Assembly: GCF_012489685.1 (NCBI RefSeq)
Contig: NC_080041.1
Location: forward strand, 96,471,090 to 96,535,089
DNA length: 64,000 nucleotides
DNA from: Lotus japonicus
Taxonomy: Eukaryota > Streptophyta > Magnoliopsida > Fabales > Fabaceae
Reading direction: 5' to 3'
Part shown: positions 47,501-58,321 of the stretch, piece by piece
Layout: the number at the start of each line of letters is the position of its first letter
Position numbering within the stretch: position 1 is the stretch's first letter
Position numbers and translations under genes: made by a program
Notes under the pieces: model-generated
What the model was told of the DNA's origin: nothing
Seen by the model: the letters and a program-made list of their open reading frames with translations, nothing else
The model's database searches: none

Positions 47501-49961
47501 AGATAGTGAAGTTTTTGCCAAGGAACTTACTGGGTTCCTTACGGAATTGTAGAGTAAGGAGAGTTTGCCTGCACCTTTTTTTGAGAATTCAGATTGGTGA
47601 TCTATAATTAACTCTTTACAAGGCTTCTTTCATGGAGAGAACCTTTGAAGATGAACTGATGAAATGCTGAGGGCTATTTGGAGCATAGATGCAGATAAGG
47701 CTCTGGGTCCTGATGGCCCTTCTCTTGGGTTTTCTTTTTCCATGGTTGTTTATCATTATAGGTCATCTTTTGAAGGTGTTTTCTAAATTACATAACAATG
47801 GAAAATCTAGGGATAATATGGTACTTTTATTTCTTTGATCCCTGAGGGTGTGGATCTGATCTGTTAGAGATTGCTTAACCATCAGAATTTTCTCCAGTTT
47901 GTATAAAGATTTATGATGATTATTCTATTTGTGTGAATGGGGTGTTTGAAGAGACTGTCTTAGAATCAGAACTTTTCATGCTGGTAGATTGATCTTCAAT
48001 ACTGCCAGTGTTGCATATTATTTTGTAATCAACGCAATTAGGAAAAGTAGAGATCTTATTTTTATGACATGTAGTATATATAATTCACTTCTCCGTGCAA
48101 TTCAGACTCGCATATTAATCTTATGTCTATTGTTTCTCTTTCTCAACACCTCTGAATTTGAGACAAGCTTGGTCTACTTAACTTAGTTCTTTCGTCATAG
48201 CGTCTAGATGAAAGGATTTTGTCTCCTGATCTTTCAAGGTTGTTTTCATTCAAATCTGTTTTCAACTCCAAGCTCATTCAATGAATATAGTGTCATCTTA
48301 ATCTATTTGGAAGTCTAAAGCCTCTTAGGTTAAGTCTTGTACTTGCTCAGTGGTGCTTAACAGAACTAATACCAATAGTAAGGTATAGGTTTGTAGGCCA
48401 TTAGGCTATTTCTCCTGATATGTATGTTATATTTGTTGCTAGCTTAGAATAGCTATTTTGCTGTAGAATATTTTGTCTAGCATTTTTGGAGAAGGTTGGG
48501 TGTGGCCTAGGTCGTTGGACCAGTTTTTTTTGTTGACTTGCTTTACTGGTTTTCATTGTAGTTAAGAGCCATGTTTTTGTGGCAATGTGTAACATATTCT
48601 ACATTTTGGTGCATATGATCGGGAGCATAACACCCTCATCTTTAAGGAGATTTGGCTTCTACTTGGTGTAGGGCACTTGGTCTCCTTAAAGGGATTTCTC
48701 TTTTCCCTTGGTTGTTTTCCTTTTTTCAAGGACTAGAACCTCTTATCTTTCTATCTCTTTATTATCTTCTCTTTGTTTTAATGAATTTCATTTTTTGTTA
48801 CTTGGTATCTTCCTAATATATTGATTAATTGATGGTTTTTTACAGTCCAGGCATCATGTTGTTAATCTTCAATAGAACCAGTGGCTATATTCCCCTTAAG
48901 ATTATATCCATTGAAGATGGCACAGTTCTCAAAACATTTAATCATCTACTTCATCGGAATAAGAAGGTGGACTTCATAGAGCAATTCAATGAAAAGCTTC
49001 TTGTCAAGCAAGAAAATGAGAACCTTCAGATACTTGATGTAAGCCTCGTTTTTCCTTTTCCAAAACTAATTTTATTTCTGTATATGTAATTTCATTTGTG
49101 TCTTTTCTTTTAGGCAAATGCTAACCAAGACGCTAGTTAAGGAATTAAAATTTGGAAGTATTCATTAAAATGTAGTTACCAATGCATGAAATGTTGCACT
49201 TTTCGATAAACATTTTCCATTTTTATTCTTAACTAGTGCCGTGAGGGCCACTTGTTTGCAATACATTTTTTTTTTTCAAAATATGATTCTCATGTCTATT
49301 TGTGTAATTCCTTTTGTTCATAGGTTCGAAATGCTGAGCTAATGGAAGTAAGCAAAACTGAGTTCATGACCCCATCAGCATTTATCTTTCTGTACGAGAA
49401 TCAGTTGTTCCTTACATTCAGAAACCGAACAGTTGCTGTTTGGAACTTCCGTGGGGAGCTTGTTACTTCATTTGAGGATCACCTGTTATGGCATCCAGAC
49501 TGCAACACAAATAACATATACATAACAAGTGATCAGGATCTAATCATCTCATACTGCAAGGCTGATTCTGAAGATCAATGGATGGAAGGCAATGGTAATT
49601 ATATTTGAGCTTATCTGTTCTTCGATTTTTGAATGAATTAATCACAATTAGCTTTGAATTTGTTAAAAGTGATTTGATACAATCATGTAATCATAACATG
49701 CTTCTTGATGCAGCGGGTTCAATTAATATCAGCAATATCTTAACGGGAAAATGCGTGGCTAAAATTAATGCTGCAAATACCTGCACGAAGGTGGACGAGT
49801 GCAGCTGCACTGCTTGCAGCTGCAAGCAGACTCATTCATCCCAAATAAGGAGCTCGGTTGCAGAGGCTTTGGAAGACATAACTGCCCTCTTTTATGACGA
49901 AGATCGAAACGAGATATACACCGGTAACAGGCATGGTCTTGTTCATGTATGGTCCAACTGA
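44579..49961 (+). CDS. WD40-like/transducin-family conserved plant protein, 7 exons
   Basis: Encodes 481 aa. Exons: 44579..44954, 46311..46461, 46552..46677, 46790..46870, 48846..49038, 49324..49594, 49714..49961. All junctions are GT-AG and phase-consistent; exon 2 ends GA/GTATGT and exon 3 begins after TAG. The N-terminal ~80 residues are Arg/Ser-rich and variable. The conserved part begins near PFLMKRTKVVEIVAAKDIVF and continues with SLFYNKNNDSLITVSVYAS, LKWPGFVEFDDVNGKVLTYS, YKVFDLKNYTMLYSI, RNRTVAVWNFRGELVTSFED and the C-terminal YTGNRHGLVHVWSN. Repeated VWNF/VHVWSN-like ends suggest a WD40 beta-propeller. A Cys-rich stretch (DECSCTACSC) sits near residue 430. I recognise it as a protein conserved across plants ('transducin/WD40 superfamily') but do not know its function. 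The 5' ATG choice rests on the TATA position and family start. Confidence 0.85.
47280..48720 (+). pseudogene. Decayed LINE within intron 4 of the WD40-like gene
   Basis: Broken frames show LINE landmarks. EALLKEKPNWRQKS then VKWAKDGDVNF mark the region before the RT. AIWSIDADKALGPDGPSLGF near 47670-47730 matches the plant LINE motif DKAPGPDG. After 48310, WKSKAS, LNRTNTN and CRPLGYFS resemble the zf-RVT end. Many stops and frameshifts are present. Sense orientation to the host gene. Confidence 0.65.
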
Positions 49962-51803
49962 TGAAAAGGCTTTTCCTTTTAATTCTGGCTTGGATTTTCT
50001 GATGGGAATGATTCTGATTCAGCATTGGATGCCTCTGAACTGCCTCAGCATTGTACAATATCTGTCATTTGATATGAAATGGTTATCTAGCACAATGTTG
50101 TTGTGTGTTTCATAGTTTATGCTGAGATAACCAGTTATAGGGTGAATATTTACCTGTTCAGGAAGTATTTTGTATCTATGCTTTTCTTGTACTTTGAGTT
50201 TTAGGTCCTTTTAGAGGTTTGTCTTTATAGTTTCTGTATAGCGCAATGACTTCTGGATATTTTGAGGCCGATGAGACATCTTGTATTATTAGTTTATCTT
50301 GGAAACTAAAGGGGATAATGTGGGATGGATGCAAAATGGGCAGAGTACATGGGTTTTTATCCCTTATCTGTATCATTGGTGTAAATCACACAATTAATCT
50401 GAAAAACAATTCGGTTTAGTTGCAATATGTTCTTGCATTGCAGTCAAGTAGCGTTCATCGGGAAGCTGCGGATCTCAGTGGCATGATCACTTAGAGATTT
50501 CAGCCATTCAAAATATATTTTATTTTTCTTTTGATGTATTTTGAATGGTTAAGATCTTTTTTCAGGTCATGTTATTGAGAGGATCCAAGTCCATGCCGCC
50601 ACTATTTCTTACATAAATGCTAGTATTGTTATCACAATGGATGTGCTTGCGTATGTACTTATATGATTTTACTATTTTTCCCACTGAAAACTCTCATTCT
50701 CTTTTTTTTTTTTTCCAAGTTTTTTCCCACAAATTGAATCAATTTAGTCATTTTAGACGTTCTACTCATCACATGTGACGCATACGTTAAGCTAGCCGTA
50801 TAAACAAGAATCTTGAGCAGTTTTTCATCTTCATATGCATAATTATTGGGAATCAAAGATCGAATCACTCTCGGCTATCTCTATCAAGGGACAAATGTTT
50901 GGTAGAGTGGTTGGAGAACTACTAACGCACATGACACAGTGGGTTTCATATCTATTAATTTAATTTAATTTAATTACACCATGATCTCAACAATAAAACT
51001 TTCAAGTGGATCCACTTACTTTCTAATTTCACAAATAAAATTAGAAACATTTCCCCCGGATCTATAGTTTGATCAGTTCATTTTTCTATAGAATCTAATC
51101 TAATTATATACATAAGAACTTCATTTGCATTTGGTTTAACTCGACCAGAAAATTTCAGAATTATGGTGGTGAGAGGAGAGAAAAAGGGTGAAACATTAAT
51201 TAATCAATTCGGTTGAGAGGGCCAATTACAACTTCACTTGATTCAACATTATTCAACACAATAAAAGAAAGCTAAAAGAAAGTAACTGCAATCAACGACT
51301 TATTAATTAAATATATACTGTTTAGTGTTGACTGTTCTATCAACTAGAGACCGATACTAACCACAATTCATGAGAACAAAGGTCCCAAAATATATATAGA
51401 GTTAAAACAATGTCTTATGAGAAAAAAAATGCATTACTATTTATATATAGTGTAATTAATCTGAAAATTATAAAATAACAATATGAAAATTACAAAATAA
51501 AAATCATAGTTTTTTTTAAACAGGGAGCAATGTCTATGATTTGTTGTGTTTGTATGTAGGGGTTAAAAAAATAAAGAAAATAAGATGTAAAAAAAAGCAA
51601 TAGAAAGAAAATGAGATAATATTATACTTGTTTTGTATTGAGAGAAAGAAAGGAAGAAAGTGGTAGGAAAGGATAATAAACATTTCGAGTGGTGCATCTA
51701 TAGATCTGGTCTTGGTAGAACACAAGGTGAAAATACTAGAGAAAAAGGGTAGCAATGCCTTCTAACTAGGTCTTGGAAACTGAGTGACGAGGTTCTTGCA
51801 GCA
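49962..51803. other. Intergenic between the WD40-like gene and the PPR array
   Basis: The start is presumably 3' UTR. No frame with family support was seen. GTCATGTTATTGAGAGGATCC.. near 50565 stays open briefly but is unrecognised. The rest is AT-rich. Confidence 0.4.
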
Positions 51804-53319
51804 GTGGAGGGTCTTTCTTCACTTCCTCCTTCGATTCACAACGTTGATGATGCCGTCTTCATCTTCAATCGCTTGCTCCGAACTCATCCTACCCCATCCA
51901 TCATCGAATTTGGTAAGATTTTAACTTCCCTGGTGAAGATGAAGCATTACCCCACTGCAATTTCCCTTTCTCACCAAATGGAATCTAGTGGAATTATCTC
52001 TAACATGGTCACTTCCAGCATCTTGATCAATTGTTACTGCCACCTAGGTCAAATCCCTTTCGCATTTTCCGTACTCGCTAAAATTCTCAAGAAGGGTTAT
52101 CAGCCCGACACCATCACCTTCACTACACTTATCAAAGGCCTCTGTCTTAATGCTCAGGTTCAGAGAGCACTGCAATTTCATGATCAACGGGTTATGTAAG
52201 ATGGGGCAAACAAAACCTGCATTGCAGTTGCTGAGAAAAATTGAAGGGAAATTGGTTCAGCCTGATGTCGTAATGTACACCACTATCATTGATAGCCTCT
52301 GCAAAGATAAACTTGTGACTGATGCGTTCAATTTATATTCTGAAATGGTTAGCAAGAGAATTTTACCTAATGTTTTCACTTACACTGCTTTAATATATGG
52401 CTTTTGCATTGTGGGTCAATTGAAGGAAGCAACTGAGTTGTTAGATGAAATGGTGACAAAAAACATTGACCCGGATGCTTATACTTTTAGTATACTGGTC
52501 GATGGTTTATGTAAGGAAGGAAAGGTGAAAGGAGCTAAAAATGTGTTAGGTGTCATGATGAAACAAGGTGTGAAACCGAATGTTGTTACTTATAATTCTT
52601 TAATGGATGGGCATTGCCTAGTTAGTGAAGTAAACAAGGCCAAAGACATATTGAACTCCATGCCTCAAAGGGGAGTTACTCCTGATGTCCAGAGCTACAA
52701 TATTATCATTAATGGATTATGTAAGATTAAAATGGTGGATGAAGCTTTGAATCTCCTTGCAGAAATGGACTGCAAAAACATTATTCCTAATACAGTAACA
52801 TACAGTTCCCTTATTGACGGTTTATGCAAATCAGGGAGAATCTCTCATGCTTGGAAGCTTGTTGATGAGATGCATGTTAAAGGTCAACCAGCCAATATAA
52901 TCACCTACAATTCTTTATTGGATGCTTTATGCAAAAGTCATCATGTTGACAAGGCAATTGCTTTAATCAAGAAAATTAATGACCAGGGCATTCAGCCAAA
53001 TGTCAACACATACAATATACTTATGGATGGACTATGCAAAGAAGGAAGACTCAAGAATGCACAAGAGGTTTTCCAGGATCTTTTAGTTAAAGGCTATCAT
53101 GTAACGGTCCCAACATATAATATTATGATCAATGGGCTTTGTAAAGAGGGTTTGTTTGATGAAGCGTTGGCGTTGCTGTCAAAAATGGAAGACAACGATT
53201 GCATTCCTGATGCTATAACTTTTGAAACAATCATTGTTGCTCTCTTTGAGAAAGGTGAGAATTATAAGGCAGAGAAACTTCTACATGAAATGATGGCAAG
53301 AGGTCTACTGGAAAAGTAA
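51804..53319 (+). pseudogene. Rf-type P-class PPR gene, frameshifted
   Basis: An array of about 13 pentatricopeptide repeats of 35 aa. Examples are PDVVMYTTIIDSLCKDKL, PNVFTYTALIYGFCIVGQLK and PNTVTYSSLIDGLCKSGR. Such proteins bind organellar RNA one base per repeat; the restorer-of-fertility-like subgroup usually acts in mitochondria. The first part (51804-52199) reads through repeats 1-3 and breaks at CAATTTCATGATCAACGG. There the third repeat jumps from ALQFHD to INGLCK in the next frame, which continues to 53319. A loss of about 53 bp is implied. No ATG precedes the array in frame: the nearest upstream stop is TAG at 51750, and position 51804 itself is GTG. The expected mitochondrial targeting peptide is also missing. 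The remaining C-terminal frame is open for over 380 codons, so the break is recent or a sequencing difference. Confidence 0.85.
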
Positions 53320-53722
53320 GACTAGGTGAGATGCTTTATAGTTACACATTATGTTATTTTCAATTTCAATGATGACCATTCCTATCTTTAGGTAATCACC
53401 AAAAGGAGATGGACTACACAATGGACTCTCTATCACTTCACATGCATAAAAAGTCATTTGCTGCTAGGTTCATTTAATATTGTAATCCTATTCTTAACAG
53501 TGGTTTGTTCTTCCTCAGAACAGTGGTTCTTTCTGCATCATTGCACTCAAATTTTCTTGACTCTTTTAGCGTATCAAGGGTATATTTCCTTTGAAATGAA
53601 AATACCTTTCTTACTCCTTGCCATTTCTATTCCAAGAAAGTGCTTCAAGTGTCTAAGGTGGGAACTAGCACTAGACATTCAAGACAATTTTGCTCATTTG
53701 ATAAGTGTGCATTAGACAAGTA

Positions 53723-54045
53723 TGTTAAGCACAATCATAGGAGAGAATTAATTGAATGTAACTGACTTTAATAGAAGGGAAGTGATTGAATGTCACTAAA
53801 CTAACTTTTATTTAGTTAGTAGGTAGCTGCTATAAATAGAGGAATCATAGCCTCAGTTAGGAATCTTTTGGAGATTAGGAATTGGTTGGCCTGATTTATT
53901 GAGAACTAGAGTCTTATACATTTGTATACCTGAGAAATAAAATATTACTACCTCTATTTCCAGGGTCACATTGATTCTGGGGTTGGGTACTTTTTCTTCT
54001 TCCTCTACTTTCTTCTGTTGATATTTGATACTAATGGTTCTAACA
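53723..54045 (+). mobile_element. Solo-LTR candidate
   Basis: Begins TGTTAAGC and ends TTCTAACA (TGTTA..TAACA inverted ends). Inside are CTATAAATAGAGG (TATA) and AGAAATAAAAT (poly-A signal-like), in LTR order. The 5-bp flanks (AAGTA and GTCAT) do not match, so the call is tentative. Confidence 0.45.
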
Positions 54046-54360
54046 GTCATGAAAAGCTATGTTTTTGCCAGGAAGGAATATTAGAAGCACAAAAAGAAAA
54101 TTTAGACAAAATGAATATTTGATTTTGATGTACACCCTTGAAACTCATCAACTGAAGAAATTTATATTATCATTGTTGCCTAATAAGTGGCATCTTTGCT
54201 TACTTTCTTTTTTACAGGCCATTCATGATCACTGCAATCAAACAAGGCAGATGACAGCAAGATTCCTCAACTAGTCACCTGTGTTTAATTGATAAAATGG
54301 TTACTGTATATATTTAGACCTTTCTTTTATAATCAAAGAAATGTTTATTGTATATTTTTA

Positions 54361-54683
54361 GGGACATTGTGAGGGAATGTTCAATGAAACTAATGGTGTT
54401 GGGTGTTACAATCTTTGAGCTATTGTCAGAAGCTCTTGGCCTTAATCCTTCTTATCATAAAGAAGTGGACTGTGCTGAGTCAGTTTTTTATTATGGGTAA
54501 TACTATCCACCATGCCCTGACCCGAATTAACTACGGGCCCTACAAAGTGCAAAGCACACTGATGGTGACTTCATGACAGTACTTCAGCAAGAACAGATGG
54601 GTGGGCTTCAAGTTCTTCATCAGAATCAGTGGGTTAATGTTCGCCCTGTGGTGCTTATCATAAACAATTTAGATGTTTTACAG
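54361..54683 (+). pseudogene. Lone exon of a 2-oxoglutarate/Fe(II) dioxygenase (ACC-oxidase-homologue type)
   Basis: Bounded by an acceptor (TTTTTAG at 54360) and a donor (CAG/GTGATT). The frame encodes VTIFELLSEALGLNPSY, YYPPCPDPN, KHTDGDFMTVL (with the HxD iron ligands) and QMGGLQVLHQNQWVNVRP, typical of exon 2 in 'ACC oxidase homolog' (DIN11-like) genes. Two in-frame TAA codons interrupt it: one right before YYPPCP, where the family has His, and one after PDPN. No exon 1 or exon 3 was found nearby. The 20-bp proximal part of the motif, including H and D, survives, so decay is moderate. Confidence 0.75.
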
Positions 54684-55832
54684 GTGATTGCTGTAGGGAG
54701 TGTTTGTATTGTTGTTTTCCATCTGCAACCAGCATTTGTTTTATTAAGATTCGAGGGATGAGTACAACTTCATATTTGTCCCTAATTTACCTTTACCTGC
54801 ATGTATAATGTATAACACGATGGTTGATAGCATAGCTGTGACATTCATTGTTTGGAACTTTTTCATTCTTGTGACATTGATTTTATGATACACCTTTCTT
54901 AATAACTGAAAGATACAATATTAATCATATTGGCATTGCGTTGTTTTGTTTTTGTGATATTCATGATCACTCTTGTTTTCTTTGAAATGCAAACTGATAA
55001 CTGAACTATACTGCTAGAAATTTTAATGGAAATAGGCTGTCAATCCTTGACCTGCAAAATTTAGCAAAAGAAAGCCATGTATTGAGACCAAGCCTTTACT
55101 TTTATACGGACCATATGTCACTGATTATTCTTTTAAGAGTGATGATACTTGCCTATACTATGATATCTTAAAATCCTCTGATTTAAGGTGGTCTGATTTT
55201 GACCATTCTAAAATTAGATATAGAACCAACGGATTGCTTTGGGATTATATGAGAAGTTGTGATATATTTTTATCTTTACAATTGCAAGCAAGTGTCATTT
55301 TCCATCCAAACATATTGTCTCAAACTACTTCTATGAAAGCCCTGTTGTTTATTTATGTTATTATTAACCCTTTAAATAAGTTATAACTTATAGCTTTTGA
55401 AACAGTCACTCATTCAACTGGTAACTGCTGCCACACAAATAATACTTCATTGTGTTTTCTAAATTTAGTTCTCAAGTTCTGTAAATTGATGAAGAATATA
55501 TTCTGCAGTTGATGCTATGAATGAAAAATGATTATGTATTCTATGGTTTCTGGAAGTCCATAAGAACCTCTTAATTGCATCATGCTGAACTTGCCTTAAT
55601 TGCATCATGCTGAACTTTCTTTTGGTTCCAACATCACCTTAACACATTTCATTTTCAAACCTGTATTTTGAATATTGTAGCATTTAAGATTTCCTGCTCC
55701 CTATCTCCCATTTATCAGCATTCATATTAGTGTATGTATGAGGAGCTAGAGCCACAACATGGATCAGTTGTTCTAGCTGATAATCCTATGAAGCAGTTAG
55801 AGCCTAGTAGCCCCAAGGTTCATCCTGCTGTG
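54684..55832. other. Intergenic, nothing firm
   Basis: AT-rich with no recognised gene. A frame at about 55735-55832 (SVVLADNPMKQLEP) runs into the hAT insertion and is discussed under the unrecognised exons. Confidence 0.35.
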
Positions 55833-56592
55833 CAATGTTGTGAAAAACTAGATTCTACGTAGAATCGGAGAGGGGGTTCAAAATCGTATAATCGTATAAT
55901 CGTAAATTGAATCGTAAGATTCTACCATAAATAGAAAAAACAAAAAAATAGCATTGATATCTTGTAAGTCACATCATTTAACAAAAATTGGAATAAAAAT
56001 TTATCAGATTAACATCCATACAAGTCATAATCTCAATCCAAAATCATAAGAGTACTAGAACATGAAATTAAAAGATGAAACAGAGACGTTGAAGAATGAA
56101 GGAAAACAAAGATGTTGAAGAATGAAGAGAAAACATAAGGGGAAGAGACCTAGATAGAGACTACAAAAAATAGAGCATGAATGCGTGATTCAATTCACTC
56201 TACTATGAGTGAATTAAATAGGCAATTAGAGGCATGAAGGTTGGGTCACATAGGTTGATTTTTTGAAATATACAATCAGTTATTAATTCTTGTCAATTAA
56301 TAATTCAAATTTGGCAACTACAATCAATTAGAGCTTCAATTTCGAAATCCCCAAAATGCTGGGTGGTTTTTTCCACAAAGTCAAAAAACTCTCTAGTTTC
56401 CCCAATTTTAGGAATCAGCTTCAAAAATTAAAAAAATACTAGAATCGTAAGATTCAATAGGATTTTACGATTTTACGATTAAAATCTAAGATTCTACGGG
56501 ATTCCACCAAAAAAAGATTTTGCATGCGTTTTGAATCGGAACAGTGCTGCAAAATCGTAAAATCTTAGGATTTTGCGATTTTGCTAACATTG
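55833..56592. mobile_element. Non-autonomous hAT element, perfect 8-bp TSD
   Basis: Begins CAATGTTGTGAAAAAC and ends TTTTGCTAACATTG, so TIRs start CAATGTT. CTGCTGTG is duplicated exactly at 55825-55832 and 56593-56600. The interior is rich in AATCGTAA / TTACGATT words near both ends. 760 bp, no transposase. Confidence 0.88.
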
Positions 56593-56684
56593 CTGCTGTG
56601 AGTCAAACTGCTACTTTAACTGTTCCATTATTATTCAATGTTCATTCCTTCAAACACCTCATTTATGCCCAAGATTTTTGAAAC

Positions 56685-57100
56685 TTGTACACGGTGGTAA
56701 AGCGTGCTAGATTGGATGATGTAGGTTTCAGGACTCTACCTCCACGGAAGTCTAATGATCCGAAGGTAAGACACAACACAACAGAAGCATCCCATTTGAA
56801 GAAACAGCCTTTCATTACTAGTTTACTTGTTGTCTTCTGGTTTTTATCAGTCATTGATATGCTTGCAACAAGCCATGGATCCTGAATGGAATTACAACAG
56901 CTGTTTCAGAAAGAAATGTGTTTGTATTGTTTTTTCTCTCAATCTCGGGGTGACTGCTACTTGCATGTTAGTCATTTGGCATTAGTACTTTTTTTCTTGT
57001 GGTTATTATGTAGATGCCATGGAAGCAGATCATACCACTGAAAAGTGTCTCAATAAAGAAATGGTTTAAGGAAATAAAGCTGTGGAGGAAAGAAGAATAA
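56685..57100 (+). CDS. Two putative terminal exons of an unrecognised gene
   Basis: A frame ending AAG/GTAAGA at 56765 (RARLDDVGFRTLPPRK) joins in phase 0 to an exon at 57014..57100, preceded by TTATGTAG. The second exon encodes MPWKQIIPLKSVSIKKWFKE and stops at 57098-57100. The upstream limit is unclear, and 56685 is only where the frame is open (TTG codon). It could belong with the frame at 55735-55832 that the hAT element splits. I do not recognise the family. Basic, Lys/Trp-rich end. Confidence 0.3.
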
Positions 57101-58321
57101 AGATCGGCAAGAGTCGAGGTGTACCACTAAAATATTAAAACTTGAGATGTTTTCGCAAAAGATTACTAACTGCACTATCTGCATAAATATAAAATTACAC
57201 AAACACACAATCAGTTCGGAAGCTTGCTATTTTGTTGTGGAGAGACAAAATTGCGGAAGGTTAGCTTCTCTTGCAAGCACCTTGTATTGCTGATCTATAT
57301 AAGAGCATCTTATTGTAAACACAGATTCAGAATATGAAATACAGTTTGTTTCAACTAGCTCTCAGTTTTCAATATCTCTCTCATTTCTCTTATCTTAAGA
57401 GGCCTCGAAAGACATCCAAATACATGACAGAGTATGCACATGCTCAGATTTTGGCAAGTATTTCACTGGTTTTGTTGCAAATGGGATTGTTTTGAGGGTG
57501 GAAAATATTTCGTTCCTTCCATTGCACTGTCTCTCCAAAATCTGCATCCAAAGGTTTAGTCAGAGTGACATGGTCCTAAGCTTTGGAAACTTGTACACAC
57601 TAACTATGAATTCATAGAAAGCATATCTATTCTACATGTTGACCAGACCTATCCATGATTTGATGTGAAGCATATACTTAGATTGTGTATGAATATTATT
57701 AAAATATCTAATGGTTCTATGTGCATATGATCTATTATTGATACATGAATCTCTTTATATGGAACTCGTGTGTTGTCGCCACTATCTCTTCCATTAGCAG
57801 TTAGCACCATGGACAAGCCAAGATTCGCCACTAGGAAGATTCCCCACCACATCTACGACCAACTGGACCTGTTAGTTCTTTCAAATTCAAACCTTGATCG
57901 GTTTCAAACGTTCAACTAGAACTTTTCCCTTTCTTTTTTTCTTTCTTTAATTGATTTAAAACAATTTCTTTGGTAGCCTCAAAAATAGAGAAGTTTTATA
58001 CATTTTGCTTTAATCCGCGATAAATTTTTTACTAATAATTTTCTTAAATTTGCAACTCGGTCTTTTGTAGTCTCAAAATATTAGCTGAAGTATTTTCAAG
58101 AGTATCAGAGCAATGCGCTTATTTAAAAAAAAAAACTCTAAACAGGTTGGATTGGGAAGACTTTTCATTTTAATTTATTTACTCTAATTTTTTGGTATTA
58201 ATCAAAGGTACCCCATAAGCCCATACATGTGGAGGGATGAAAACTTTTAATTATTCAAATGCTGTAACTTAAGGCTGTACCTGTATGTTCTTTTGCAAAT
58301 TATAATTCATCTATTGGTTCC
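57101..58321. other. Intergenic; possible LTR debris
   Basis: 57180-57420 carries CTATATAAGAGCATCTTATT and an A-rich downstream part, like an LTR promoter and leader, but no paired ends were found. The 3' UTR of the phosphoglycerate mutase gene should end within the last ~300 bp. Confidence 0.35.
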
